DNA of 14,084 nt, taken from contig JAADDM010000259.1 in assembly GCA_013153955.1 (NCBI GenBank), positions 1 through 14,084 of the forward strand, written 5' to 3'. The translations under genes and the position numbers were made by a program. Shown here in pieces: positions 1 to 7,004 of this stretch. Within the stretch, counting starts at the first letter, position 1, and each line of letters opens with the position of its first letter. The notes below the pieces were generated by a model. That model searched no databases, was not told where the DNA came from, and saw only the letters and a program-made list of their open reading frames with translations. The DNA comes from Gammaproteobacteria bacterium. GTDB taxonomy: Bacteria > Pseudomonadota > Gammaproteobacteria > Thiomicrospirales > Thiomicrospiraceae.

Positions 1-936
1 TTGATAAGGCATTGGAATAACTTGATTCACAGAGCACATCTGCTGGCGTGTAACCTTAACGGGTTCACCCACCCCCCATGGTTTAATCGAGGATTCCTTC
101 TCCCCTTTAGAGGCTAAATTAGAGGTAACACGAGAGGCAGGAGCTTGCTTATCAATCACACCATAAGACAGAACTTTAGCCACATCTAGTGGCAGTACCT
201 CAACCGCTTTACCTTTCGTCGTATAAGCGCGTGCAGTGTCCGTAACGGAGGTTGCCTTAATCAAGCTGGTTGAGGCGTGTGAAACAGCCGCATCTGCTTC
301 TTTATCAGATCGCCCTGCCTTAAAACCCAAAATGCCTAAGTGCCTTAATACTTCAAGGCTTAACTCCCCATAGGCCAGCCCATGGTCTCGTTGATAGCGT
401 TTAACAGCCCCTAGCGTATTCACTCCCCAAATACCATCAATCACCACCAGATCATTGGGCGGGCTCGGCTTTAGATAACCTCGCACCTCTAAAGCCGCCT
501 GTAAACGTTGAATTATTTCAGGGCTTCGATTTGAACGGCATAAAATAGGTAACCGTTGCTTATGAACTCTCACCTTAGTTGTTTCATTCAAAATTGCAAA
601 CAGATCTCCTCGATAATTATTAGGAATCTCTTGAGAGGCCAGACAGGGCGCTGCTTGAGTAACGCTTGACCGCGTTGTGGCAAACTCATTCACGGAAGGC
701 CCTCCCCCTTGCTGCAATCGTATTTGCGTAAATCGCTCCGCCTTCTCTCTCTGCTTCTTTATTTCAAGTAACACACGAGCACGCTCTTCTGCCTTCGCCT
801 TAGCAATGATTAAATCGACATCCGCTTGCGTCACCCCCTCCCGGCTGATGACACTATTTTTCACTTCACCCTGCTCTAGACATGCTGACAGAGACAATGC
901 TGCAAGAGTGATAAAAGATAATTTAAAAAACGTCAT
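1..936 (-). CDS. Putative lipoprotein with peptidoglycan-binding domain, 3' end cut by window
   Basis: The reading frame is open from the ATG at 936 to the window edge (312 codons, no stop), so the C terminus is missing. The N terminus is a short hydrophobic signal peptide (MTFFKLSFITLAALSLSAC) ending in lipobox LSAC. Cys19 would therefore be lipidated, and Leu at +2 favours the outer membrane. Residues about 40-72 are a charged, probably helical stretch rich in Lys, Arg and Glu. Residues about 138-202 resemble a PG_binding_1 repeat (RLQAALEVRGYL, then DGIWGVNTLGAVKRYQ), which usually binds cell-wall peptidoglycan. Residues 213-312 are Ser/Thr/Lys-rich and unrecognised. No strong Shine-Dalgarno is visible; a perfect palindrome overlaps the start codon. 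It lies downstream of acnB on the same strand, beyond acnB's terminator. Binding to peptidoglycan is inferred from the domain only; a catalytic domain could lie beyond the edge. Confidence 0.75.
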   Translation of the reverse strand, partial: MTFFKLSFITLAALSLSACLEQGEVKNSVISREGVTQADVDLIIAKAKAEERARVLLEIKKQREKAERFTQIRLQQGGGPSVNEFATTRSSVTQAAPCLASQEIPNNYRGDLFAILNETTKVRVHKQRLPILCRSNRSPEIIQRLQAALEVRGYLKPSPPNDLVVIDGIWGVNTLGAVKRYQRDHGLAYGELSLEVLRHLGILGFKAGRSDKEADAAVSHASTSLIKATSVTDTARAYTTKGKAVEVLPLDVAKVLSYGVIDKQAPASRVTSNLASKGEKESSIKPWGVGEPVKVTRQQMCSVNQVIPMPYQ

Positions 937-1018
937 AATAGGCCTATTATTTGGGAGTGGTTGACTATTAGGTAGTTTACCTTATTTTACGACCTGTGGC
1001 CGTTCTGCACAGGTTATA
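937..1018 (-). promoter_or_regulatory. Possible promoter/operator region of the lipoprotein gene
   Basis: On the minus strand a TATAAC hexamer (1018 to 1013) is followed immediately by a perfect 7-bp dyad, ACCTGTG (992-998) and CACAGGT (1008-1014), separated by 9 bases. A dyad overlapping the -10 box is where a repressor operator is often found. No good -35 box is visible. A second dyad, the 16-bp palindrome at 935-950, overlaps the start codon. The assignment is inference from position and symmetry. Confidence 0.3.
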
Positions 1019-1095
1019 TCGGGGTATTTTTTTAAACGAAGATAACAATACTCATGAGTAGGATAGGCCTCAGATAAACCTTAAATTTGGGGTAT

Positions 1096-1130
1096 AAAAA
1101 ACCCCCTAAAAGACGGATGCTTTTAGAGGG
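1096..1130 (-). terminator. Rho-independent terminator after acnB
   Basis: Read on the minus strand, CCCTCTAAAAG (1130-1120) pairs with CTTTTAGGGGG (1112-1102) as an 11-bp stem containing one U-G wobble. The loop is 7 bases and six T residues follow (1101-1096). It lies 50 bases past the acnB stop. Its left arm can alternatively pair with sequence at 1142-1148, giving an attenuator-like arrangement. Confidence 0.8.
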
Positions 1131-1179
1131 CTAATAGATATGCCCTCTTTTAAGAAGGCATGGCTCAATCTCTATAGAA

Positions 1180-3753
1180 CTAGCCGACGGCAACGCCAAT
1201 TTCAGCCAATGTCTTAGGTGACTCAACTTTATAATCCGCCATCTCGTCAAACTGCAAGTAACGATACACATCATCCGCCATCGTATCGAGCATGGCGACA
1301 TTGTCCATATACTCTTGAACCGTTGGAATACGTCCCAAAGCAGCACATACCGCAGCCAGCTCCGCTGAACCTAGATACACATCTGCGTTATTTCCCAAAC
1401 GGTTAGGGAAGTTACGGGTAGAGGTTGAGAAGACAATCGCATTGTCTGCAACGCGTGCTTGGTTACCCATACATAGAGAGCAACCCGGCATCTCAGTACG
1501 TGCGCCCACTTTACCGTAGATGCTGTAGTAGCCCTCTTCGATTAGTTGACGCTCATCCATCTTAGTCGGTGGTGCAATCCATAAGCGAGTCGGTACAGTT
1601 CCCATGCTTTCAAGCACTTTACCTGCGGCACGATAGTGACCAATGTTTGTCATACAAGAACCGATGAAAACTTCATCAATTTTAGTATTCTCAACATCAG
1701 AGATTAACTTCACATCATCAGGATCATTTGGACAAGCTACAATCGGCTCTTTAATCTCATTCAGATCAATTTCAATCACTTCTGCGTATTCAGCATCACT
1801 GTCAGCAGAGAGCAATACTGGATTATCAATCCAAGCCTGCATCTCATCACGACGACGTAGCAACGTGCGTGCATCGGCATAGTTGTTCTCAACCATCCAG
1901 TCAATTAAAGCCATATTTGACTTTAGAAACTCCGTAATTGGCTCAACTCCTAGCTTAACCACACAACCATTTGCTGAACGCTCGGCTGATGCATCAGACA
2001 GTTCAAACGCCTGCTCCGCTTTTAAGTGCTCAAGCCCCTCAATCTCTAATACTCGACCGTTAAAGCAGTTAATCTTGCCTTTCTTCTCAACAGTCATTAG
2101 ACCATCTTGAATCGCCTTGTATGGAATCGCATTAACCAAATCACGCAAAGTAATACCCGGTTGCATCTCACCTTTAAAACGCACCAAAACCGATTCAGGC
2201 ATATTCAGAGGCATCACCCCTAATGCAGCCCCAAAAGCGACTAAGCCAGACCCCGCAGGGAAAGAGATACCAATCGGAAAACGGGTATGTGAATCGCCCC
2301 CTGTCCCAACCGTATCAGGCAGTAACAGACGGTTTAGCCATGAGTGAATAACGCCGTCACCCGGACGTAAAGCCACCCCACCACGACTGGTCATAAAGTC
2401 AGGTAAAGAGTGCTGTAAAGTAATATCGACCGGCTTAGGATAGGCTGCCGTATGACAGAAAGACTGCATAACCAAATCCGCAGAGAAGCCTAGACAAGCT
2501 AACTCTTTCATCTCATCACGAGTCATCGCACCCGTGGTATCTTGAGACCCCACCGTTGTCATCTTAGGCTCACAGAACATGCCCGGACGAACCCCCTCAA
2601 TACCACATGCTTTACCGACCATCTTCTGTGCCAGTGTATAGCCGTGATCTGCTTGAGATCTATCTTGTGGGCGAATGAACACATCAGAAGGGGTCATGCC
2701 TAAAGCTTCACGCGCTTTATCCGTTAATCCACGACCAATAATCAAAGGCACACGGCCACCCGCACGGACTTCATCAGGCATGGTATCAGGTGCAAGTTCA
2801 AAGGTAGAGATCGTCTCACCGGCTTCGTTCGTAACCTTACCTGCGTATGGGTGAATGGTAATCACATCGCCCATGTTCATCGCACTGACATCACACTCAA
2901 TCGGCAATGAGCCTGAATCTTCTGCGGTGTTGAAGAAAATAGGGGCAATTTTCCCCCCTAAGACCACACCGCCTTGGCGTTTGTTAGGAACATACCCAAT
3001 GTCATCTCCAAAAAACCACATAACAGAGTTCATTGCCGATTTACGAGATGAGCCTGTTCCCACAACATCACCCACATAAGCAACTGGATGACCTTTTGCT
3101 TTAAGTGAGTCCATCACTTCAACCACGTTTTCAATGCGTGCGGTCAACATGGTTTGTGCATGTAGCGGAATATCAGGACGAGACCAAGCAGCCGTTGCCG
3201 GAGAAAGGTCATCCGTATTGGTTTCCCCTTCTACTTTAAAGACCGTTACGGTAATGCTCTCAGGCATCTTAGGCTTAGACGTAAACCATTCAGCCGCAGC
3301 CCAAGATTCCATTACCTGCATTGCATAAGCATTGGTTTTAGACTTTTCAGCCACATCATGAAATGCTTCGTACACTAAGAGTGTTTTCGAAAGTGCTGCT
3401 ACCGCAGTTTTAGCCACGGCATCATCAGAGCTATCAAGTAGCGAAATGAGTGGCTGTACGTTATAGCCCCCTAACATCGTCCCCAGCAAGAACGTCGCTT
3501 GTTCTGCGCTAATGCCCGTCACCTTAACCGCACCACTTGCCACATCCGCTAGGAAGCCCGCTTTGACATAAGACGCTTCATCCACACCCGGCGGCACACG
3601 ATGTGTCAACAGGTCAACCAAAAACTGCGTTTCCCCAGCAGGTGGGTTTTTAATTAACTCAACTAACTCTGCTGTTTGTTCCGCGTTTAACGGTAACGGC
3701 GGAAGGCCGGCTTCTAAACGTTCTGCAACGTGACTGCGATAAGCTTCTAACAT
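1180..3753 (-). CDS. acnB: Bifunctional aconitate hydratase 2 / 2-methylisocitrate dehydratase
   Basis: Aconitase B interconverts citrate and isocitrate through cis-aconitate in the TCA cycle. The family can also hydrate 2-methyl-cis-aconitate in the methylcitrate cycle. It is a cytoplasmic 4Fe-4S enzyme. The 857 residues match the family size (E. coli 865). The order is AcnB-type: an N-terminal HEAT-like domain (about 1-155), the swivel domain moved forward (about 165-380), then the catalytic domain. The three cluster ligands are visible as Cys700 in GSCMTN and Cys758/Cys761 in GCSLCMGN. The substrate-loop motif GTGGDSHTR is also present. The start MLEAYRSHVAERLEAGLPPLPL is the usual one, and AGGAG (3768-3764) lies 10 bases upstream. 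The gene is divergent from purB and ends in a terminator at 1096-1130. In E. coli, apo-AcnB binds mRNA; whether this protein does so cannot be seen. Nothing looks disrupted. Confidence 0.97.
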   Translation of the reverse strand: MLEAYRSHVAERLEAGLPPLPLNAEQTAELVELIKNPPAGETQFLVDLLTHRVPPGVDEASYVKAGFLADVASGAVKVTGISAEQATFLLGTMLGGYNVQPLISLLDSSDDAVAKTAVAALSKTLLVYEAFHDVAEKSKTNAYAMQVMESWAAAEWFTSKPKMPESITVTVFKVEGETNTDDLSPATAAWSRPDIPLHAQTMLTARIENVVEVMDSLKAKGHPVAYVGDVVGTGSSRKSAMNSVMWFFGDDIGYVPNKRQGGVVLGGKIAPIFFNTAEDSGSLPIECDVSAMNMGDVITIHPYAGKVTNEAGETISTFELAPDTMPDEVRAGGRVPLIIGRGLTDKAREALGMTPSDVFIRPQDRSQADHGYTLAQKMVGKACGIEGVRPGMFCEPKMTTVGSQDTTGAMTRDEMKELACLGFSADLVMQSFCHTAAYPKPVDITLQHSLPDFMTSRGGVALRPGDGVIHSWLNRLLLPDTVGTGGDSHTRFPIGISFPAGSGLVAFGAALGVMPLNMPESVLVRFKGEMQPGITLRDLVNAIPYKAIQDGLMTVEKKGKINCFNGRVLEIEGLEHLKAEQAFELSDASAERSANGCVVKLGVEPITEFLKSNMALIDWMVENNYADARTLLRRRDEMQAWIDNPVLLSADSDAEYAEVIEIDLNEIKEPIVACPNDPDDVKLISDVENTKIDEVFIGSCMTNIGHYRAAGKVLESMGTVPTRLWIAPPTKMDERQLIEEGYYSIYGKVGARTEMPGCSLCMGNQARVADNAIVFSTSTRNFPNRLGNNADVYLGSAELAAVCAALGRIPTVQEYMDNVAMLDTMADDVYRYLQFDEMADYKVESPKTLAEIGVAVG

Positions 3754-3805
3754 GATGAGATTGCTCCTAGAGATTTAACTCGATCGTAAAAATTTGAATT
3801 GCGGT

Positions 3806-3833
3806 ATTTTAACACACTCGAATTTTATTTCGA
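3806..3833 (-). promoter_or_regulatory. Candidate acnB promoter
   Basis: On the minus strand TCGAAA (3833-3828) is separated by 16 bases from TAAAAT (3811-3806). The bases before the -10 box read TGT, giving an extended -10 (TGTTAAAAT). It would start a leader of about 45 bases ahead of the acnB ATG. The call rests on sigma-70 consensus resemblance only. Confidence 0.4.
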
Positions 3834-3843
3834 TAGGATTACG

Positions 3844-3910
3844 AAGCCCTTACTCAGTGAAAGAAAGGAGGCATGAATATGCATAAAGGATATGCTTAAT
3901 ATAAGGGCTT
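3844..3910. repeat. Perfect 9-bp inverted repeat between acnB and purB
   Basis: AAGCCCTTA at 3844-3852 is the exact reverse complement of TAAGGGCTT at 3902-3910, with 49 bases between. No T-tract follows on either strand, so it is not a terminator. A third copy of the AAGCCCT core occurs at 3967-3973. The role is unknown; it could be a looping operator or an RNA hairpin. Confidence 0.45.
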
Positions 3911-4053
3911 ACTTAATACATAAGAAAACACTAATAACATCATACGCCTAAAACAAAACCATGTTAAAGCCCTCATAAAAAAATAACACATTCGATTATG
4001 CGCCTCTTCAAAATATCACCAAAAGCGCCAAGGTATTTATCTTCAATTTGAGC

Positions 4054-4059
4054 TATAAT
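4054..4059 (+). promoter_or_regulatory. Candidate purB -10 box
   Basis: A consensus TATAAT lies 46 bases before the purB ATG. No recognisable TTGACA-like element sits 16-18 bases upstream, so an activator or another promoter may be involved. Two copies of ATTTACCG, 11 bases apart, follow in the presumed leader. Confidence 0.35.
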
Positions 4060-4105
4060 AATCGCCATTAAATTTACCGTATATTTACCGAAAGGAACTT
4101 ACCTC

Positions 4106-5506
4106 ATGTTACTAACAGAATTAACCGCAATCTCCCCTGTTGATGGTCGCTACGGCGGGCGTTTAAATGATCTTAAAGAGATTTTCAGTGAGTTTGGCTT
4201 AATCAAAAACCGCGTAAAGGTCGAAGTACATTGGTTACGCATGTTAGCAAACCACCCAGGGTTTCCAGAGATTCCTAAGCTAAGCGCCGATGCAGAGCAA
4301 CACTTGGTTAAGTTAGTCGATGAGTTCAGCATGGAGATGGCACAGCGTGTTAAAGAGATTGAGCGCACCACTAACCATGATGTAAAAGCGGTTGAATATC
4401 TAATTAAAGAGCATTGTGCAGACAATGCCGAGCTAAATGCCATCAGTGAGTTTGTTCACTTTGCATGTACCTCTGAGGACATTAACAACCTAGCGTACGC
4501 TTTAATGCTAAAAGATGCACGTGAGCTATCTATTGTGCCAGCAATGGACAAGCTGATTGAGAAGTTAATCGAGATGAGTGTTGAGATGGCAAACATCCCA
4601 ATGATGGCGCGTACACACGGTCAACCCGCTTCTCCAACCACGGCTGGTAAAGAGTGGGCAAACGTCGCTTACCGTCTACAGCGCCAAGCTAATCAGCTAA
4701 TGAATGTCCAAATCATGGGTAAAATCAACGGCGCAACCGGTAACTATAATGCTCACCTTGCCTCTTACCCTGATGTTAACTGGTACGAGCTATCTGAGCA
4801 ATTTGTACAGAACCTAGGGCTACTTTGGAACCCATACACCACTCAAATTGAACCACATGACTATATCGCTGAGTATTTCCACGCGATGTCCCGTTTTAAC
4901 ACCATCGTTATTGATTTTGACCGTGATGTTTGGAGCTATATCTCTGTTGGTTTCTTCAAGCAGAAGACCATCGCAGGCGAAATCGGTTCTTCGGCGATGC
5001 CTCACAAGGTTAACCCGATTGATTTTGAAAACTCTGAAGGTAACTTAGGAATGGCAAATGCCATCTTTGAACACCTTGCGATGAAACTGCCTATCTCAAG
5101 ATGGCAGCGTGATTTGACTGACTCGACCGTACTTCGTAACTTAGGTGTTGGGGTTGCACATACGATTATCTCTCTACAGTCAACGATGAAAGGCTTAAGT
5201 AAATTAGAAGTAAATGCCGAAGCAATGGCCAATGATTTAGACGGTAACTGGGAAGTGCTTTCAGAAGCGATTCAGACCGTTATGCGTCGTCACGGATTCG
5301 AGAAGCCATATGAGCGCCTAAAAGAGCTGACTCGTGGTCAACGCGTTAACCGTCAGATTATGCAAGAATTTGTCGATGGCTTAGATGAATTGCCAGAAGA
5401 AGCACGTCAAATGCTACGTGATATGGGACCAGGGGATTACACCGGGAATGCGGCACAGCAAGCAACCAACATTGAGCTTGCAATAACAATGTTAAAAGCA
5501 CGATAA
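4106..5506 (+). CDS. purB: Adenylosuccinate lyase
   Basis: PurB performs two eliminations of fumarate in purine synthesis: SAICAR to AICAR, and adenylosuccinate to AMP. It is a cytoplasmic homotetramer of the fumarase/aspartase superfamily. The 466 residues are close to E. coli PurB (456), and the N terminus MLLTELTAISPVDGRY is typical. His171 in RTHGQPASPTT is the expected catalytic histidine. The superfamily signature GSSAMPHKVNP places the catalytic serine at Ser295 in the flexible loop; both numbers coincide with the E. coli residues. The start is supported by AAAGGA (4091-4096) with about 9 bases of spacing. The gene is divergent from acnB and followed by two hairpins before roxA. From memory, E. 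coli also has purB and roxA (ycfD) close together, separated there by phoPQ. Nothing appears damaged. Confidence 0.97.
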   Translation: MLLTELTAISPVDGRYGGRLNDLKEIFSEFGLIKNRVKVEVHWLRMLANHPGFPEIPKLSADAEQHLVKLVDEFSMEMAQRVKEIERTTNHDVKAVEYLIKEHCADNAELNAISEFVHFACTSEDINNLAYALMLKDARELSIVPAMDKLIEKLIEMSVEMANIPMMARTHGQPASPTTAGKEWANVAYRLQRQANQLMNVQIMGKINGATGNYNAHLASYPDVNWYELSEQFVQNLGLLWNPYTTQIEPHDYIAEYFHAMSRFNTIVIDFDRDVWSYISVGFFKQKTIAGEIGSSAMPHKVNPIDFENSEGNLGMANAIFEHLAMKLPISRWQRDLTDSTVLRNLGVGVAHTIISLQSTMKGLSKLEVNAEAMANDLDGNWEVLSEAIQTVMRRHGFEKPYERLKELTRGQRVNRQIMQEFVDGLDELPEEARQMLRDMGPGDYTGNAAQQATNIELAITMLKAR

Positions 5507-5511
5507 CCTAA

Positions 5512-5541
5512 AATATAAGGTCGCTAAAGTGGCCTTATATT
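5512..5541 (+). other. Hairpin just after purB, no T-tract
   Basis: AATATAAGG (5512-5520) pairs perfectly with CCTTATATT (5533-5541). The stem continues inward through four more pairs, two of them wobbles, to a TAAA loop. There is no run of T after it. It could protect the 3' end of purB mRNA rather than terminate; the true terminator follows at 5603-5642. Confidence 0.45.
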
Positions 5542-5602
5542 CATCGTGTTATTTAGCAAACCGAGCCACACACGCTAAATACAAGCTAAACAGTTCGCCC
5601 TT

Positions 5603-5642
5603 AAACCCACTTACTGCCTTACCCGGCTCTGTGGGTTTTTTA
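5603..5642 (+). terminator. Rho-independent terminator between purB and roxA
   Basis: AAACCCAC (5603-5610) pairs with GTGGGTTT (5631-5638) as an 8-bp stem. The loop is 20 bases, and the T run extends to 5641. It lies 38 bases before the roxA start, so roxA is probably expressed from its own promoter or by read-through. Confidence 0.65.
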
Positions 5643-5679
5643 TGCCCTAAACGATACCCTACTATTTGAGACACGCCTT

Positions 5680-6867
5680 ATGATTCAATTTAACGACCTT
5701 GATTTACAGACTTTTTTATCCGAATTCTGGCAGAAAAAACCCTTGGTTATTCGAGGAGGCCTGCCCAATTTTGAGTCTCCCGTCTCCGCAGAAGAGCTAG
5801 GTGGGCTCTCTTTAGAGCCTGAAGTTGAGAGTCGAATCGTCATTCAGAAAGGCGAGCAAGACTATCAGCTACTAACAGGCCCTTTTGAACAGGCCACCTA
5901 TGAAGCCCTACCTGACTCGCACTGGACTCTGTTAATTCAAGGTATGGATAGACTTGTTCCAGAAGTGACCGATGTGTTAAATGATTTTGATTTTCTACCG
6001 CGCTGGCGTATTGATGACATTATGGTCAGTTACGCTACCAAAGGCGGTAATGTGGGGCCGCACTTTGACCATTATGATGTCTTCTTATTACAGGCCGCAG
6101 GTAAACGTCAATGGACACTCACCTCCCAAGACTGTACCGAAGATAACTACATTCAAGGGGTTGATTTACGCCTCATGAAAACATTTAAAGTCGAAGAAGA
6201 TTACACGTTTGAAACGGGGGACATTCTCTATATCCCCCCTAAATGGGGGCATCATGGTGTGGCCTTAGATGATGAGTGCATGACCTACTCTATCGGCTAT
6301 CGAACTTACCGAGGACAGGAGCTATGGGATAGCTTTGGTGACCATCTGTCAGAGATGGGCACTTTTAAGTCACTCTATCAAGACCCTAACTGGTCTGCCA
6401 ACCTAAACCCAGGAGAGATCACTGACTCTGCAGCCGAGCAGGCACAAACGCTGTTACAGAGCGTGCTAGAAGATAAGGCCTTAATGAAAACTTGGTTTGG
6501 TCGATTTGCAACTCAGCTTGATCAAGTAGCCGCACAGCAACTCCCTGAGCCTTTAACAGAGGAAGAGACACCCGACATTGAAGACTTCATGGGCGCACTT
6601 CAATCGGAAGTCGGCCTTATCAAAGACCCGGTGTGCCGCTTCGCCTACAGCATTGTCAATCAACAGACACTCCTCTATGTCAACGGCGCAATTTGGGAGA
6701 CCTTTGGTGCATCTGATTCATTTATGGCAAAGCTGGCAAACCAGTCCTACCTAACGCAAGCAGAGCTACTTGAATGCGGAGCCGATAAAGCCTCCCCTGA
6801 GAGCGAAGGCAATATTAAGCTACTCTTTGATCTTTGGAAACTACAGTATTTAGTGTTTATTGAATAA
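5680..6867 (+). CDS. roxA: Ribosomal protein uL16 arginine 3-hydroxylase (cupin/JmjC-type)
   Basis: RoxA (YcfD) is an Fe(II)/2-oxoglutarate oxygenase that hydroxylates a conserved arginine of ribosomal protein uL16. It acts in the cytoplasm as a dimer. At 395 residues it is slightly longer than E. coli YcfD (373). The N-terminal JmjC/cupin barrel (about 95-210) carries the iron triad: His128 and Asp130 in GPHFDHYDVFLLQ, and distal His191 in GHHGVAL. YSIGYRTYRGQ closes the barrel. The remaining residues would form the helical dimerisation region and a winged-helix-like C terminus, as known for YcfD. A weak GAG (5668-5670) about 9 bases upstream is the only ribosome-site candidate. It follows the purB terminator and converges on the CPBP gene at a shared hairpin. 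The substrate is inferred from family membership. MINA-like or other cupin-4 proteins are the alternative, but length and motif spacing favour RoxA. Confidence 0.88.
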   Translation: MIQFNDLDLQTFLSEFWQKKPLVIRGGLPNFESPVSAEELGGLSLEPEVESRIVIQKGEQDYQLLTGPFEQATYEALPDSHWTLLIQGMDRLVPEVTDVLNDFDFLPRWRIDDIMVSYATKGGNVGPHFDHYDVFLLQAAGKRQWTLTSQDCTEDNYIQGVDLRLMKTFKVEEDYTFETGDILYIPPKWGHHGVALDDECMTYSIGYRTYRGQELWDSFGDHLSEMGTFKSLYQDPNWSANLNPGEITDSAAEQAQTLLQSVLEDKALMKTWFGRFATQLDQVAAQQLPEPLTEEETPDIEDFMGALQSEVGLIKDPVCRFAYSIVNQQTLLYVNGAIWETFGASDSFMAKLANQSYLTQAELLECGADKASPESEGNIKLLFDLWKLQYLVFIE

Positions 6868-6872
6868 GCGTA

Positions 6873-6891
6873 TTGGGCTAACTCAGCCCAA
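6873..6891 (+). other. Small hairpin after roxA
   Basis: TTGGGCT (6873-6879) and AGCCCAA (6885-6891) form a perfect 7-bp stem with a 5-base loop, starting 6 bases after the roxA stop. No T-tract follows. A weaker AGCAC/GTGCT pair occurs at 6914-6929. These may be mRNA 3'-end stabilisers ahead of the strong terminator. Confidence 0.35.
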
Positions 6892-6949
6892 ATGGCTAAC
6901 ACTTTAATGAACAAGCACCCAAAAGTGCTCTAATGTATTCTAAAAACCC

Positions 6950-6982
6950 AAAGGCCTGATACTTGTATCAGGCCTTTTTTTT
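6950..6982 (+). terminator. Strong terminator between convergent roxA and CPBP genes
   Basis: AAAGGCCTGATAC (6950-6962) pairs perfectly over 13 bp with GTATCAGGCCTTT (6965-6977), and eight T residues follow the GGCC (6975-6982). On the minus strand the same hairpin is followed by TTTGGGTTTTTAG. It may thus also stop transcription from the CPBP gene, which ends 23 bases away. Confidence 0.85.
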
Positions 6983-7004
6983 GGGGGGCTAACTCTTACT
7001 GATT

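Larger units (their letters stand above)
3754..4105. promoter_or_regulatory. Divergent acnB-purB intergenic region
   Basis: This AT-rich spacer of 352 bases has no convincing protein gene. Contents, left to right: the acnB ribosome site (3764-3768) and a candidate acnB promoter (3806-3833); a perfect 9-bp inverted repeat, AAGCCCTTA (3844-3852) and TAAGGGCTT (3902-3910); inside it a consensus AAAGGAGG (3864-3871) before an 8-codon plus-strand ORF (3873-3899); a further AAGCCCT (3967-3973); and the purB -10 candidate (4054-4059) with a repeated ATTTACCG (4072-4079, 4083-4090) near its ribosome site. Confidence 0.6.

Noticed and set aside
677..964. Plus-strand ORF opposite the lipoprotein gene
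   Set aside because: It lies antisense to a frame with a clear lipobox and peptidoglycan-binding domain, and has no recognisable features of its own.
5512..5541. purB terminator at the first hairpin
   Set aside because: The stem is good but no T-tract follows; the next hairpin (5603-5642) has one.
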